Assembly: GCA_030015575.1 (NCBI GenBank)
Contig: JASDDO010000026.1
Span: 194,643,739 to 194,707,738 of the forward strand
Length of the DNA stretch: 64,000 nt
From: Agapanthus africanus
Lineage: Eukaryota; Streptophyta; Magnoliopsida; Asparagales; Amaryllidaceae
Direction: 5' to 3'
Both the position numbers and the translations under genes were made by a program. The notes under the pieces were generated by a model. It did not search any database. It saw only the letters and a program-made list of their open reading frames with translations, and was not told the DNA's origin. Shown here piece by piece: positions 47,771 to 59,895 of this stretch (positions are counted from its first letter, which is position 1; every line of letters starts with the position of its first letter).

Positions 47771-47980
47771 GCTGCATTTGTTGGCTTTCGTCAAGGTGCA
47801 GTGTGCGGTAGCTATATGCTTCTTATCTGCTGCATACGATGCGATTGGATTAGGGTAGTCGTGCGGCTTTGTTGGCTTTCGTCAAGGGTCGTGCGGGTGG
47901 GTTTAATTCAATCAAGAAATGTACGGGTTGAACTTGACTAGCGGGCTATGGTTTGTTGGCTTTCGTCAAGGTCATAGCAC
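47771..47980 (+). repeat. Three two-tier hairpins in Copia B leader
   Basis: Counterparts of 25551-25760. Apical hairpin TTGGC-TTTC-GTCAA in all three. Outer stems CTGCA/TGCAG (47772-47801), CGTGCGGCT/GGTCGTGCG (47860-47895) and GCTATG/CATAGC (47945-47978). Confidence 0.8.
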
Positions 47981-48411
47981 GTTAGGGGCAAAATATTATC
48001 GGGAATTTCAAGTGTTGAAATTTGCAATGAGATTGCATACCTTCTATGAGATAGTTGGATCCCGATACCTACTGCGAGTAATTGTTACTCCTGGGAGAGT
48101 TTTACACATTACAATTAGCCGATCAAGTAGGTGTCTAGAAAGGTGTTAACGAGGTTACGCCTCTGGGAAAACGAGGTTTACATTAATTAGGTTCGTACGA
48201 AAGCACGGGGGACCTCCCTCAAAGTACCGACACTGGCCTGGCTGAAAGATTGGCGAACTTGTAGTGTGTAATTAATCCCGGCTAGTCTTTCCTTTTAGGG
48301 TTTGAAGGAAGATTTGATAAAAACAGTGGGAGCCATCCTGATTAGATAAAATCATAACCAATCTATTCTTGCAAGAGCGCACGCTGAGTGTTTTCTTCTC
48401 TCTCTCCCCAG

Positions 48412-51214
48412 GTAGCGACCATATCACGCCTTAATCAAGATAATAAAACGGATTTATTGACCAAACCCGCTTGTTATACTGAGCTAGGGAACGTTGGTCC
48501 CGCTCCAACTTATAATTGTTATAAGACAGAGCAGGAAATTAGGGAATACCAGATTTCCCGTGCCGCCCAAACGAAGAGAGTGCATGCTGATGCATCATCT
48601 TTGGGTGTGTTCGTTACAAAGAACTGTTTCTCAGTATCCTCCGCATCCTGGGTATATGATACCGGATCAGGATCCCAGATATGTAATCTGTTACATAGGG
48701 CTACAGATAGGTAGAAAAACTGAGAACGGGTGATAAGTTTCATGAGGCAGAAAACGGGGCAAGTGTTGCAGCCATGTCTGTTGGTCACTGTCACCCTGTA
48801 TTACCAATACATTGATTCTGAACGAATGTTATTAGATACCGAACCTGATATACAAAATCATATCAGTCTCTTTATTAGTAAAGAAAGGATATAATTTTGT
48901 ATTGTTGGATTATGTTTTGAACATTTCCTATATCAAAAGTTGATCGGTTCAGGCACGTTATCTAAAAGCATTGAAGTTCTAAATCAAACTACAGTTCTTT
49001 AGTATACGGAACACACACAAAAGGAAGAGTTCAGAAATGAACGAATCCTTCTATAGGCATTGTAGACTAGGTCATATCAATGCGATCCGACTGGCTGAAG
49101 TTACATTTTAGATGCATATTTAAATCAGTTTGAATTTACATCTTGTGAAACTTGCCAGTCATGTCACAGAGATAAGATGACCATAGCTCCGTTTACTGGA
49201 AACAGAGAAAGAGTTAGTGAACTCTTGGGATGATACATGTTGATGTATGTAAGGTCCCCTATCTACACATGCCAAGACCGGTTCCTTGTACTTCATTACA
49301 TTCTCTGATAATCTCTTTAGATTCAGACATATGTTCTTGTTGAAACACAAGTCCGAACCTTTTGAGATATTCACAGAATATGATTTAGAAGTAGAGAACC
49401 AAAATACGGGTATAAGTATTATGTCCTTTGATGAGATCAAGGAGGAGAATACTTGAGCACGGAATTCTTGAACTATTCTAATGGAGAATGAGATTCTCTC
49501 ACAGCATTACTCCTCCGTATACACCATAGCACGATGCTATATCGGGACGGAGCAATCACACCCTATATGATAAGGTGTGCTCTATGATGAGTACTACTGA
49601 GTTACCTATTTCCTTATGGGAGTTATGCACTTGAGAAGCTGCATACCTATTGAATAGGGTTCGAATCATATCAGTTGCCTACCACTCCATATGAGATATG
49701 GTATGGAAAGAGCCCATGTCTTAAAAGAGTTAAGATTTGGGGTTGTCCGGCCTATGTCTAAAAGCAAAATCCGGACAAACTCGAGGCAAGATCAGTTATG
49801 TAGAACTGGAAATGTTCCAGCTATACAAACTGCAGCTGATGATTTGAAAGAACCAAAGGATTCAATAGTTACCAATGAACCTCAGCCTCTCCGCCGATCT
49901 AGTAAGGTTCCTCACCCGCCTGAGAGATACTTCGGTTACTCTATGACAGTGTGAGCGAGGATTACATCATGAGATGATGACCCAACTAGTTTCGAGCTGG
50001 CCATCAGGAGTAGGACTCTGTAAGAATGGCTGGATGCTTAGCAATCTGAGATGGAATCCATGTACACCAACAAAGTATGGACTTTGGTTGCTATATCTGA
50101 AGGGTTAAATCCCCATCAGGAGCAAGTATATCTTGAGAAGATTACTTGGTGTAGATAGAAAAGTTGAGACTTTCAAAGCTAGACTTGTTAAAGCTTTTCG
50201 TCATCGACCAGGCGAGGAAAATGATGAAACCTTTTCAAGTGGCTATGCTTAAGTCCATCCAGATCCTACTTGCCACGGCTACATTCCATGACTACAATAT
50301 CTGGCGGTTGGGTGCCATGACTGCTTTTCTAAATGATGTTTTAGAAGAGAACGTCTATAAGTACACAGCCAGAGGGCTTCGTAAACAGTGGGAGCAGCGG
50401 AAACGTGTACAAGATGCTTTATAGGATAAAGCAGGTATCGCGGAGTTGGAACATCTGTTTTGATGTGTTAGTCAAAGAGTTTGACATCATCAAAATGGTA
50501 GATGAACCTTGTATAAACAAAAAGTTAGTAGGGAGTATAGTGACAATCCTCGTAGAGTACGTGGATGACATGCTCTTGATAGGGAAGGAGTTTCCTATGC
50601 TACGCTCGGTCAATCTCCGCTTATCACAAGGATTCTCCATATAGGATCAAAGTGATACCTCCTAAATCCTGGGTTTTGGATCTATGAGATAGATCTAATT
50701 GGATGTTAGGATTCTCACTAGTTGTAGTGAGATGGTATCAATCGATCCTGGGGAGAATCACTGGAAGGGTTCCAGGGTGATAAGGACGACTGAAAGTCAG
50801 TCACAGGCATTGTCTTTACCCTCAGTAAAGGGACGGTATGTTGGAAGAGTTCCAAGCTAGATACCGTGGCATACTAGACGATAAAGGCTGGATACATCGC
50901 TACTTAAGATGCTACCAAAGAGGCAGTCTGGATGTATATTTGTTCATGAGATGAACTTAGTTCCTCCCATTGTGTGACAATGGAGTTGTGGCTTATGCCA
51001 AGGAACGTCCATCCCATCAGTGATCCAGACATATTCTAAGGCAGTATCACCTGATCATGGAGATGGTTGATCTCCAGGATGATCGAGGTTAGGAGAGTAG
51101 ACTCAGAGGACAACACGGCGGATCCACTCACAAAGGCCTTTTCCCAGAGAGAGACTTTTATGGGATGGTTGAGTATGAGATACCACAACCACTGCTATCA
51201 GATGGCCCTAGTGC
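48412..51214 (+). pseudogene. Copia B pol remnant (fossil)
   Basis: Aligns domain by domain with Copia A pol: protease region near 48650, integrase 49060-49620, linker with PQPLRRSSKVPHPPERY near 49880, RT 50040-50640 (YVDDMLLIG near 50559) and RNase H 50760-51180. Decayed throughout, with very many breaks; parts of the RT to RNase H are shorter than in Copia A. Confidence 0.88.
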
Positions 51215-51225
51215 AAGTGGGAGAT
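51215..51225 (+). promoter_or_regulatory. Copia B polypurine tract
   Basis: AAGTGGGAGAT, unchanged from Copia A, directly before the LTR. Confidence 0.85.
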
Positions 51226-53270
51226 TGTTAGTTATATGTTTGCCCTAGAGGCCATTACTATACATAGGATGTATATTGTAGTGGGTGCTTGGACATATAT
51301 AGGGAGGACTTTCTTGCTCGACATGATAGTATGCTATCTGGTTGATCTTTACCTTAACGTGTACATTGATTGTCTCTCTGTTACATGTTGGTAAAGCCTT
51401 TAGGATGTGTACTTGACTACCTAGACTATGATACGGATCATACTAGTGGGGACAGGGTAGTCCATAAGTACATCCTTCAAAGTCCCTAGTCGTGGGTATA
51501 TCGAGACGGGGCATCGATATACCAGAGTAGACTAGCGTATACCTTCTCGACCCATACAGATGGGCGATGGATGATCCCATATCCATTGGTGTTTGACATC
51601 GGAGATGATATACGGGTGCTCAGTGGAGACTGGATACACTGGACGGACTCGCCGAGAACTCCCAGATGGTATTATACCTTACGTCAGATGGCAGTTCTTT
51701 GGTGACACTGGTACAGAGTAGTCTGTTGACCCGAGATCGTCATAGAGTCTTGTGTGGTTCCCACTGTGCTTTGATTTCCACCTTACCGCGTCCAAGAGGG
51801 CGTGCAAAACGGTGGCTTTTGGGTACAGTCCCGAATCACATGGAGGCAATGAGCGATAGGAGGGGATTCGTCTCTCCCGGTATAGGGAGTTGATGTTGCG
51901 CTGTGTTTGATTGGCTATAACCGGAAATCCCTGGCCAGGGTTGCTGAGATTTACTGGTAAGTGTTACCTGTAGTTTCTCGAACTGTTATAGACCTCATAT
52001 CGACACGACTTATCGAGCTGTTGGGGTCTGACGTTTACCACCCCTAGGCGAGATATGCGACATATCAGACGACGAGACCGGACTGTACGGTAAGTGTTAC
52101 TGGTTGGATTCACAGGAGTATGAGCGGGCTTGCTCGTCGATCTTCTGATCGCTCAATACCCGGGTGGCCGTTACGTTTAGCAGACCGCTTGCGGCTTGTG
52201 GGTGTTTGATATGATCATCACCTGCTGCCGGCGTATTGACGAACATCTGCTTGCGGCTTGTGGGTGTTCGACATGCCAATACATTGGATATTAGTCGGTT
52301 ATATGCGATATGACCGGATCGTTAAATCAAGTGTTGATTTAATGATTTAATGTATAATTATATATTTGATATATTACTTTGCATTAACTAATATTTGTTC
52401 ACTTTAAATGGATTTTCTCACTTGATGCGCATATTGTATATGTGATATACTTTTGTGCACTTGTTTGTATCATGTTTGATGATACATGCTAACTTGGTTA
52501 AGTGTATGATTAAACCATGGTTAGTTAATGGTTAGGGTTTCATTTGATTTATTTATGTATTTATTTATTTTTGGTAAAGGGAAAATGGTTGCTTTCTAGA
52601 TGAAGCTTGTTGAAGCTTCATGAAGGTTTGACTAAAGTGACCATTTTGTCTTCATGTCTTAACCTAACCATTTACTAACCCTAGTTGATTCTCTACACCT
52701 AACCATGGTTTGCATTATGATAAGTATTCATATTCTTTTCTTTTTGGAATAACACTTATCATATTCATGATCTTCTTCTTCTTCTTCTTCAAGATGAAGA
52801 AGCTTGCCTCCATCAATGGCAACTAGTGAAAAAGAATGAGAAATCCAATTCTAAAGTGAACCCACTTCCTATTTCTTCATCCTCTACCTCTTGCCAAGTA
52901 GTATAGGGTGTTTTCTTCACAAGTTTCATGACTTGGTGAAGTTGGAGCTTGATCTTGTGTTGCCTCGACGTAGATCATCTTCGGCATCGAAGTCGACGAC
53001 CTAGCCCGCCCATTTCTCCGATGAAGCCAACGCTAGAGCCCGAGATTTGATTTGGACAGCAAGGGGACTTCATCATGGAGCTATGGAGGTGGAGCACCGG
53101 ATCTACAAAGGTTGTATTTCCGTTCTTTTAGTTAAGTTGTTAACTAGTTTCCTTTTTCGCCTAAAATTCTAGTTAACGATCCGTATTAGGGTTTCTCGGC
53201 ACTTGTAATTTTTGAAATTGGCATGGTTGATGCCTTGTGAGACCTCATTAGTGTGCCTAGGAACCCTACA
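51226..53270 (+). repeat. Copia B 3' LTR
   Basis: 2045 bp, same ends as the Copia A LTR. Contains a local duplication of GCTTGCGGCTTGTGGGTGTT (about 52186 and 52249) and keeps the TTAAATCAA/TTGATTTAA hairpin. Followed by ATAAC. Confidence 0.93.
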
Positions 53271-54830
53271 ATAACTACGTGACCCAAGAAATCCACACTA
53301 TCCAGCCAGAAAGCACACTTGGAGAATTTAGCGAACAACTGGTGTTCCCTCAAAATCTACAATGTATTTTTCAAGTGCTGCTCATGCTCCTCTCGACTAC
53401 GGGAGTATATAAGAATATCATCAATGAATACAATAATGAACTGATCAAGAAACACCCTGAAAATGCGGTTCATCATATCAATGAAAGCTGCTGGGGCACT
53501 GGTGAGCCCGAACGACATCACCAAAAACTCATAATGCCCGTATCGCGTGCGAAAAGCAGTTTTCGGAATGTCATCCTTACGAACTCTCAATTGGTGATAC
53601 CCTGACCGCAAATCGATCTTCGAGAAATAGCCAGCTCCCTGTAGCTGATTGAATAAGTCGTCAATATGAGGTAATGGATACCTATTTCGCACCGTAACTC
53701 GATTCAGCTGCCTGTAGTCAATGCACAATCTCATGATACCGTCCTTCTTCTTAACGAATAAGACAGGAGCTCCCCACGGCGATACACTTGGACGAACGAG
53801 ACCCCTGTCAAGCAATTCTTGTAACTGACTCTTGAGCTCCTTCAACTCCGTCGGGGCCATACGATAAGGAGGTATAGAAATAGGCCCCGCACCCAGAATC
53901 AAGTCAATATAAAATTCAATATCGCGATTAGGCGGCAATCATGGTAATTCAGCAGGGAACACATCTGGAAATTCTCGTACGATCGAAACCTGGTCCAATG
54001 GGACCTCAGCGGGTCCTACGTCCTGAACAATTGCTAAGAACCCATGACAACCCTTCTTCAAGAGCCGTCCCGCACAAAGAGCAGAAATCATGTTGGCAGG
54101 AATTATACTACAGTCTCCTTGCACAACAAAAATCGGTTCGCCCGGAAAACAGAATCTGACCGCCTTTCCTCGACAATCAACATAACCATGACAAGTGGCT
54201 AGTCAATCCATACCAAGAAGTACATCAAAATCTAACATATTCAGGAGAATCAAATCGACTGACAAATCCCTATCACCAATACGTACTGAACAGGACCTGA
54301 ATACGTGTCGGGCTACAAAAGAATCTCCCACAGGAGTAATCACAACTAGCGGTAACTCTAACAATGATGACCCTCTCACCAGAGAAAATGCAAAGTGTGC
54401 AGACACGTAAGAATGCATAGAACCGGGATCAAATAAAATATGTGCATCTAAGGAACATACGGAAAGAGTACCTGTCACAGCTACATTGGATGCCTGGGCA
54501 TCCTGTGGAGTCAAAGCAAAAACTCGTGCCTGGCCCCTACCAGCATCCTGATATCCTCTTCCCCGGTCTCCTCGCCCTCTCTGAAAACGTCCTGCAAAAC
54601 CCCGACCTCGTGGTACAATGGCCTGGTGCATTGTGCCAACTGGTGGAGGAAGTAATGCCATCGAAGTAGAAGGTGGAGGGGGTAAAGTAGTCTGTGGAAC
54701 AACAGTACCTCCATGGCGTCTACACTCTCTAGCCAAATGCCCTGGAAGTCCGCAACTAAAACATGTGGACGGGGGCCTCTGCTCCATGGGATACGAACTG
54801 AACATCTGGCTCGAATCCAGCCTCGACCAA
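53271..54830 (-). pseudogene. Tekay zinc knuckle, protease and RT (fossil)
   Basis: Reading down the - strand from 54830: CFSCGLPGHLARECRRHG, a CCHC knuckle (about 54755-54702), then the protease with AHILFDPGSMHSYVSAHFA near 54440. The RT follows: [56 protein letters not shown] and the catalytic FIDDILIYS, 53800-53390. The RT stretch is the best-preserved Tekay part. Cut at 53271 by Copia B. Confidence 0.92.
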
Positions 54831-55500
54831 CACTGCAGCCTAGAGTGTGTCTGCCTCCACCTCTCCCAAACTGTCTGGTAACTGACCCACTAGGTCTGGT
54901 CCTCTTGGCTCTGGAACAATCGCTGTATCATTCATACGCTCTTCTACTCGCATAGCTGCGTCCATGGCCTGCGTATAAGTATCGAAATGCTGGGAGCCTA
55001 TAGCAAGGAATAGCTGTGTATCCAGGCTCCTCACAAACCTCTTCACCCGGAGCTCCTCCGTAGGAACTAAGTATGGAGCATAGCTTGATAGCTGTGTGAA
55101 CTGTAAGTCATACTCTGCCACCGGCATATCTGCTGATTTCTGTAACTCCTCTAAACTACTGGCCCTGGCATCTCTTACGCTTTGGGGAAGAAATCTGGCA
55201 AGGAACACCTCAGAAAACTCTGTCCATGACATCAGAGGAAGACCAGTGGCTCGCCCTCTCTCCATCGACTCATACCATGCCTGTGCAAGTCCCTCCAATC
55301 GAAAGCTGGTCAGCTCCACCGACCTCGCATAAGGACATCTCAATGATCTGACGATCCTTGCCATTCTATCAAGAAAGGACTGAGGATCCTCTGCTGCATC
55401 GGTCCCTGTAAACACCGGAGGTCTTAACCTCATAAACTCCGGAAGTGATACCTCCATCACCCTCGCGTCTACAAGTGTGACTGTCTGCATGGGCTATACA
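54831..55500 (-). pseudogene. Tekay gag (fossil)
   Basis: The - strand frame has RLRPPVFTGTDAAEDPQSFL, RLEGLAQAWYESMERGRATG and WTEFSEVFLARFLPQSVRDA, then YDLQFTQLSSYAPYLV, the standard order of the chromovirus Gag (Retrotrans_gag) domain. The frame looks close to whole over this stretch. Confidence 0.92.
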
Positions 55501-55999
55501 TCGGGCTCTACCATGGTTGGTGCCTAATCATGTCTCTACACACGGGTGGCCTCGACCAACTGTCCCACCATCTGCTGCAAGCCTATCATGCCCTCCTCTA
55601 TCCTAGTCAGTCTATCTGGAGGAGGAGGATCAACATGTTCTGGTACCGTCGGAATATCCGGTGCGTCAGTCGCCGTCACAGGCGGATTTGTCCTAGTTGC
55701 ATCCCCGGCTGCGGCTCGCCTTGCTCGCGTAGCTATAGCAACTGGAACAAGAAACGAGAATTGATAAGGTGTACGAATAGGAGAAGCAATAATAGGGAGT
55801 CAAAGGAAGGATAAATCAAGACATAAGTCCTAAGGTTACTTAAACTGAGTATCGTAGCGTAAATATGCCGCAGAATATATGTACGGTACTTTACTCATCC
55901 TAAATCACCAACTCCATCAAACCAAGGGTCAACCTACATAATGAAATTTAAAGCCTACTAACTTCAAATCACTATTCGGTTCCGTAAGGTTAATCCTAA
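55501..55999 (-). other. Tekay leader and Gag N-terminus region
   Basis: Between gag and primer-binding site. The part nearest gag (about 55530-55760) is probably the proline-rich Gag N-terminus; the rest, 55760-55999, is untranslated leader. No other gene. Confidence 0.65.
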
Positions 56000-56011
56000 G
56001 CTCTGATACCA
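56000..56011 (-). promoter_or_regulatory. Tekay primer-binding site, initiator tRNA-Met type
   Basis: TGGTATCAGAGC on the - strand, four bases from the LTR edge at 56016, the same spacing as in the LARD element. Confidence 0.92.
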
Positions 56012-56015
56012 AATT

Positions 56016-58889
56016 TGTCACAACCGAAATTCGAATGTGACCGGCACTTCGATTGTATGACATCTAAAGATGTAGACACAATTTGAGTAAGCCAAAAACC
56101 AAGATCAAAAACCCTTTTTGCGGAATTTGGAAAATTTCAGTTTTTAAGTAAAAGGATGAGGTAGTATGTCGAATGATTTTAAGAAACGAAATCTAAACAA
56201 CTGATTTTTAGCATTTAAAATGTTCGACAACACCTCCTTATTAATCCTTAATAAAAGTAGTTATAAAGTGTTTAAATAAGTTGCATCGCTAGTTGGGAGA
56301 AAACAACTCAAAACAGCGGAAATCAACACGCAATGATAATATGACACATTAAGTAAAGAATTTCATGCATACAGAGAGAAAGCATAAATTAACACAACTA
56401 GACGATCCCATTCAAACGAATTTAAAACATATACAGACATATCTCGTTCTAAGTCAAATATACAGGGTCTGATGGAGAATTTCTAGGCCCATAATACATA
56501 TACCCAAAATAGGAGGTTACTACGTAGGTAACCCACCTAACAAAATAAACGATGAGAGCTGACAAGTGGATCCGCGCTGCTGCTACATGTCCACGCATCT
56601 CCTGCATGGAACTATGGCACAACGGGGGTGAGTTGTCAACTCAGTGAATAAACTAACATCTAACAGCTGATAATGTAAGTATGACGACTAGAGCTAACGT
56701 TAACAAAGATGAGTATAATGTATGATAACATGTGGAAGTATGAATACGTATTAAGTAAATATATTAAAACAACCCTGAAATCCCATCAAGTATTTCCAAT
56801 ATCATAATTTTCCAAATAAGGCTCATTTTCCCGTGTCCAATATCGACACAAATCTTTTGTTTCCAGCAGGCATCGTTCCCCGAACGATCCCGTCAATCAA
56901 TAACATCGGTCGGTATCCTCCAGATATCCGCCGTGTTTCACAACTATCTCCGGTATCGAGTATCCTCGCTAGGCTCCCCGCCTCAAATGCGGCTATCCTG
57001 CCTCTCGGTCTCGACCGTGTTCACCATGTATCCAACTGTATATCCCCCCGCTCAGTCTGGATAACGTATAGATCCGCAACCGTATAGCCCCGCACTCGGT
57101 TCGGAGTAAATCCAAATCATAAAAACGACATCTCATGGTGGACGTATCACATTAATCATGAAGAATCAATGAATATAACTTAATAGTATATAAAACTCAA
57201 AACCAGAAATCATTAAATCCAATACACCTGGTGATACAATTAACAACGAATTGAAAGTAAGACATGATAGGTATCAATTAATAACAACGATGCACACAAC
57301 CACCGATAATGATGCTTATGGTATGAAAGGAATCATATAGAATATGGCAAGTGCTAAGTGATACGTGACATGTCGATATCGATGAAGTGTAGTGTAACAT
57401 ATAGGTATGTACGCGTGCAACATGACTCATCGATAATTCGTGCAGTGTTCTAGCAAGTGTTATTTTATAGATATGAATGCATATAATGAAGTTTCTTAGT
57501 TTTAAACGTATACTCAATATAAAGGAAATTATTATCCAACTATTAATTACGGGCGTTTAACGCCATCCATACAAAATCCCCCGGTAGATGTTAAATCTAC
57601 TCACCGGAATACGTCGAAGCTACTCAAATGTTATCAATCCTTTTCCTTTCCTTGCGGTCTCCGAAGTCTCCGCGGTCGAACCTAATATTGAATTTAACTT
57701 TCGTATAAGAAACGGCTAAACTCCGATACGGCGAAAACGTGAAACTACAAGACTTATATACTAAATATGCTACGTACGAATATTGTGAACTATCTAAAAC
57801 TTAAGCTAACCTGAGCTAACCCTTTGTTGTTCATAACAGGCAACAACAGAATCGTGTCACAAACATCCGTGTCGTATTTAGAACTTTTAACCCCAAAACG
57901 GATATTTGCTTCCAGATTTTATGTACTGAAAAATTAATATAAACTAGCAATACCAGATATCCTAACACATATACAGAGAGTTACCCTAAAAATTTCAACA
58001 CCCAACTCCCACACAAAACCGGCGAGCTCGGAATTTCAATGAATGCCGCCGGCCAAAAATCCGAGGAATGGGTCCGTGTTTCTAGTGGTTATTCTAGGTA
58101 CAAAATACAAGATGAAGGTATTGTTTGATTTTGTTAAATATTATCTAGACTATAGAAGATTCAAAACAGAGCCTAAATTTACCGAAATACGATATTTCCG
58201 ATATCAAACTTCTATATTAAAATAGCACTGAACTAAAAATCTGCAGAGTTGAAACTTATACCTATTGAAGGATCAACTGAAAGGCTCTTTCCAAGATGCA
58301 TAAGGACCACTAATCTTAGCTTGAGGGTTGTGGTAAAGATCCCTAGTACTTAGCTTCTTCTCCTCTCTTTTTCTTTTGTGTGTTCTAAGATTTTTTTTCC
58401 CTTTAATTTCTAACTTGGCCAAATTGTTTCTAATTGATATATGAACTGAGCTAAATGAAGAGATAAGGATAATGAAGGATGGGGTTTAGGAGGAGGTGTC
58501 ACCTACAAAGAGTATGGTGTATCCATGCAAGTAGGTGGTGTAAGTATGAAAGATGGTGGTGTTTTCATGCAAGGAGGATGTGTCACCATGAAGTGTACAT
58601 GAAAATAAGATGTGTCATCTAGGTTATGATATTCCATGAGTGTAATTTAACCTTAACCATGACCTAACCCCTTTTTACATAAAAACCCCCACCACATTTC
58701 CAATTTCCACAAATGATTAAACTTTTCACAAAACCCCTCATGATACTTACTATTATAAAAACAAACTATTTCATTACTAATTTAACCTACTACATATTAA
58801 AAGGTCTTATATTACAATAAGATTTAAATTAAAATTTTTAATTACATAAATAAATTAATTAATTATCTAAATTATTCCAAAATGTTACA
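56016..58889 (-). repeat. Tekay 5' LTR (element sense)
   Basis: 2874 bp, TGTCACAACCG at 56016 to AATGTTACA at 58889. Candidate TATAAAATAA on the - strand at 57463-57469. Adjoins Tat RNase H sequence at 58890. Confidence 0.93.
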
Positions 58890-59895
58890 ACGACAGCCCT
58901 TGAAGGTTCTTTAGGCGCGCTATGGACACAAGAGAACGATCAGGGAAAGGAGAGAGCTCTCTACTATTTGAGTCGAGTTCTCCTGGGAGCAGAAAACAAC
59001 TACTCCCCAATCGAAAAGCATTGCCTGTCATTAAACTTTGCAGTAACGAAGCTCCGACTTTACGCCTTGCCACATGAGGTCCATCTTATATCAAAGTTGG
59101 ATCCTCTCAAATATTTGATGTCAAGAGCCATACTAACGGGAAGGCTTTCCAAATGGGCCCTCCTCTTGATGGAGTTCTCGATAGTATATCAACCCCTCAA
59201 GGTAATAAAAGGCCAGGCTATCGCTGACTTTCTCGCTGAGCATCCGATACCAGCTAATTTTCCCTTAAACTACGAGTTGCCAGACGAACTCGCGTTTGAC
59301 GCAATCGACGGGGAGAAAGAAAGGAGTGATACCCGATGGGAACTCTACTTTGATAGGGCATCGTTTATGAAGAGGCGGAAGGAAAGCACCCCCATAATCA
59401 AAGACAGAGTAGGCCTTATCTTTGTGACTCCACAAGGAGGGATAATACGTTTTTCCCTTTCCTTAACGGAGCCAAGAACAAACAACGAAGCGGAATATGA
59501 AGCTTTGATAGCAGGTCTCGAGATCGCCATTGACATGGGAATCGAGAACCTCCTCATATATGGAGACTCCCAGCTGGTCGTTAGTCAAGTAAATAGTGAC
59601 TATCAGATGTGTAAGCTAGAGCTGGTAAAATATGGCAAAAGAGTGCAGCAATTGCTATCTCAAATCCCTTCCTACGTCCTGGAAAGCATACCACGAGTGG
59701 AAAATAGCAAGGCGGATGCGTTAGACAAACTCGCTAAAGAACTGGCCGACAAAAACCTCGATGACGTAAGGATCATTGTGCAAAGCCGCCGGATTCTCGC
59801 GCTAGCAGAAATGTCTCCGGAGTCGTCTGAAGAAAAGGAAGCAGCCGAACAAGCGGCATTCCAATTAGAGGATGAAGAAAAGGTGAAAGATTGAA
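58890..59895 (+). pseudogene. Tat RNase H and archaeal-type RNase H (fossil)
   Basis: Resumes the Tat pol after the Tekay insertion. First RNase H: ALYYLSRVLLGAENNYSPIE (58957) and KLRLYALPHEVHLISKLDPL (59050), ending GQAIADFLAEHPI (59212). Second, archaeal-type RNase H: WELYFDRAS (59340), EPRTNNEAEYEALIAGLEIA (59470), LLIYGDSQLVVSQVN (59552) and VENSKADALDKLAKELAD (59699). Two RNase H domains in tandem define Tat/Ogre elements. This block is well preserved. Confidence 0.93.

Larger units (their letters stand above)
45234..48411 (+). other. Copia B leader, non-coding
   Basis: Matches the Copia A leader along its length, including the GC palindrome (45425-45461), the duplicated segment (about 47397-47630), the three hairpins (47771-47980) and the pyrimidine tract ending CCCCAG at about 48411. 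It differs by the 273 bp insert and by a short local repeat of TTTTAAAACTTG near 45915-46010. No gag. Confidence 0.8.
44648..53270 (+). mobile_element. Copia B: decayed sister of Copia A
   Basis: LTRs 44648-45220 and 51226-53270, perfect target duplication ATAAC (44643-44647 and 53271-53275), tRNA-Met primer-binding site at 45222, polypurine tract at 51215. Same family as Copia A across LTR, leader and pol. The two LTRs are unequal in length; over the shared 570 bases they differ by about 1.6% (about nine changes). The interior is heavily decayed, with very many breaks, far more than the LTR pair would suggest. It also contains an unrelated 273 bp insert. Confidence 0.93.
15883..58889 (-). 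mobile_element. Tekay-type chromovirus (Gypsy), itself carrying two insertions
   Basis: LTRs at 15883-18736 and 56016-58889, tRNA-Met primer-binding site at 56000-56011 and polypurine tract at 18737, all on the - strand. Outer flanks ATGAC (15878-15882) and ACGAC (58890-58894) differ by one base, a decayed 5 bp target duplication. Internal parts in element order: gag, protease, RT (55500 down to 53271), RNase H and integrase (44647 down to 42902), integrase end and chromodomain (19241 down to 18780). The gaps are the Copia B and Athila insertions. LTRs differ by about 5% by eye. Coding parts are broken in several places. Confidence 0.93.

Noticed and set aside
58890-59895. Host RNase H-like gene
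   Set aside because: Although it is a long open frame, it is the RNase H pair of the Tat element, flanked by its RT and integrase.
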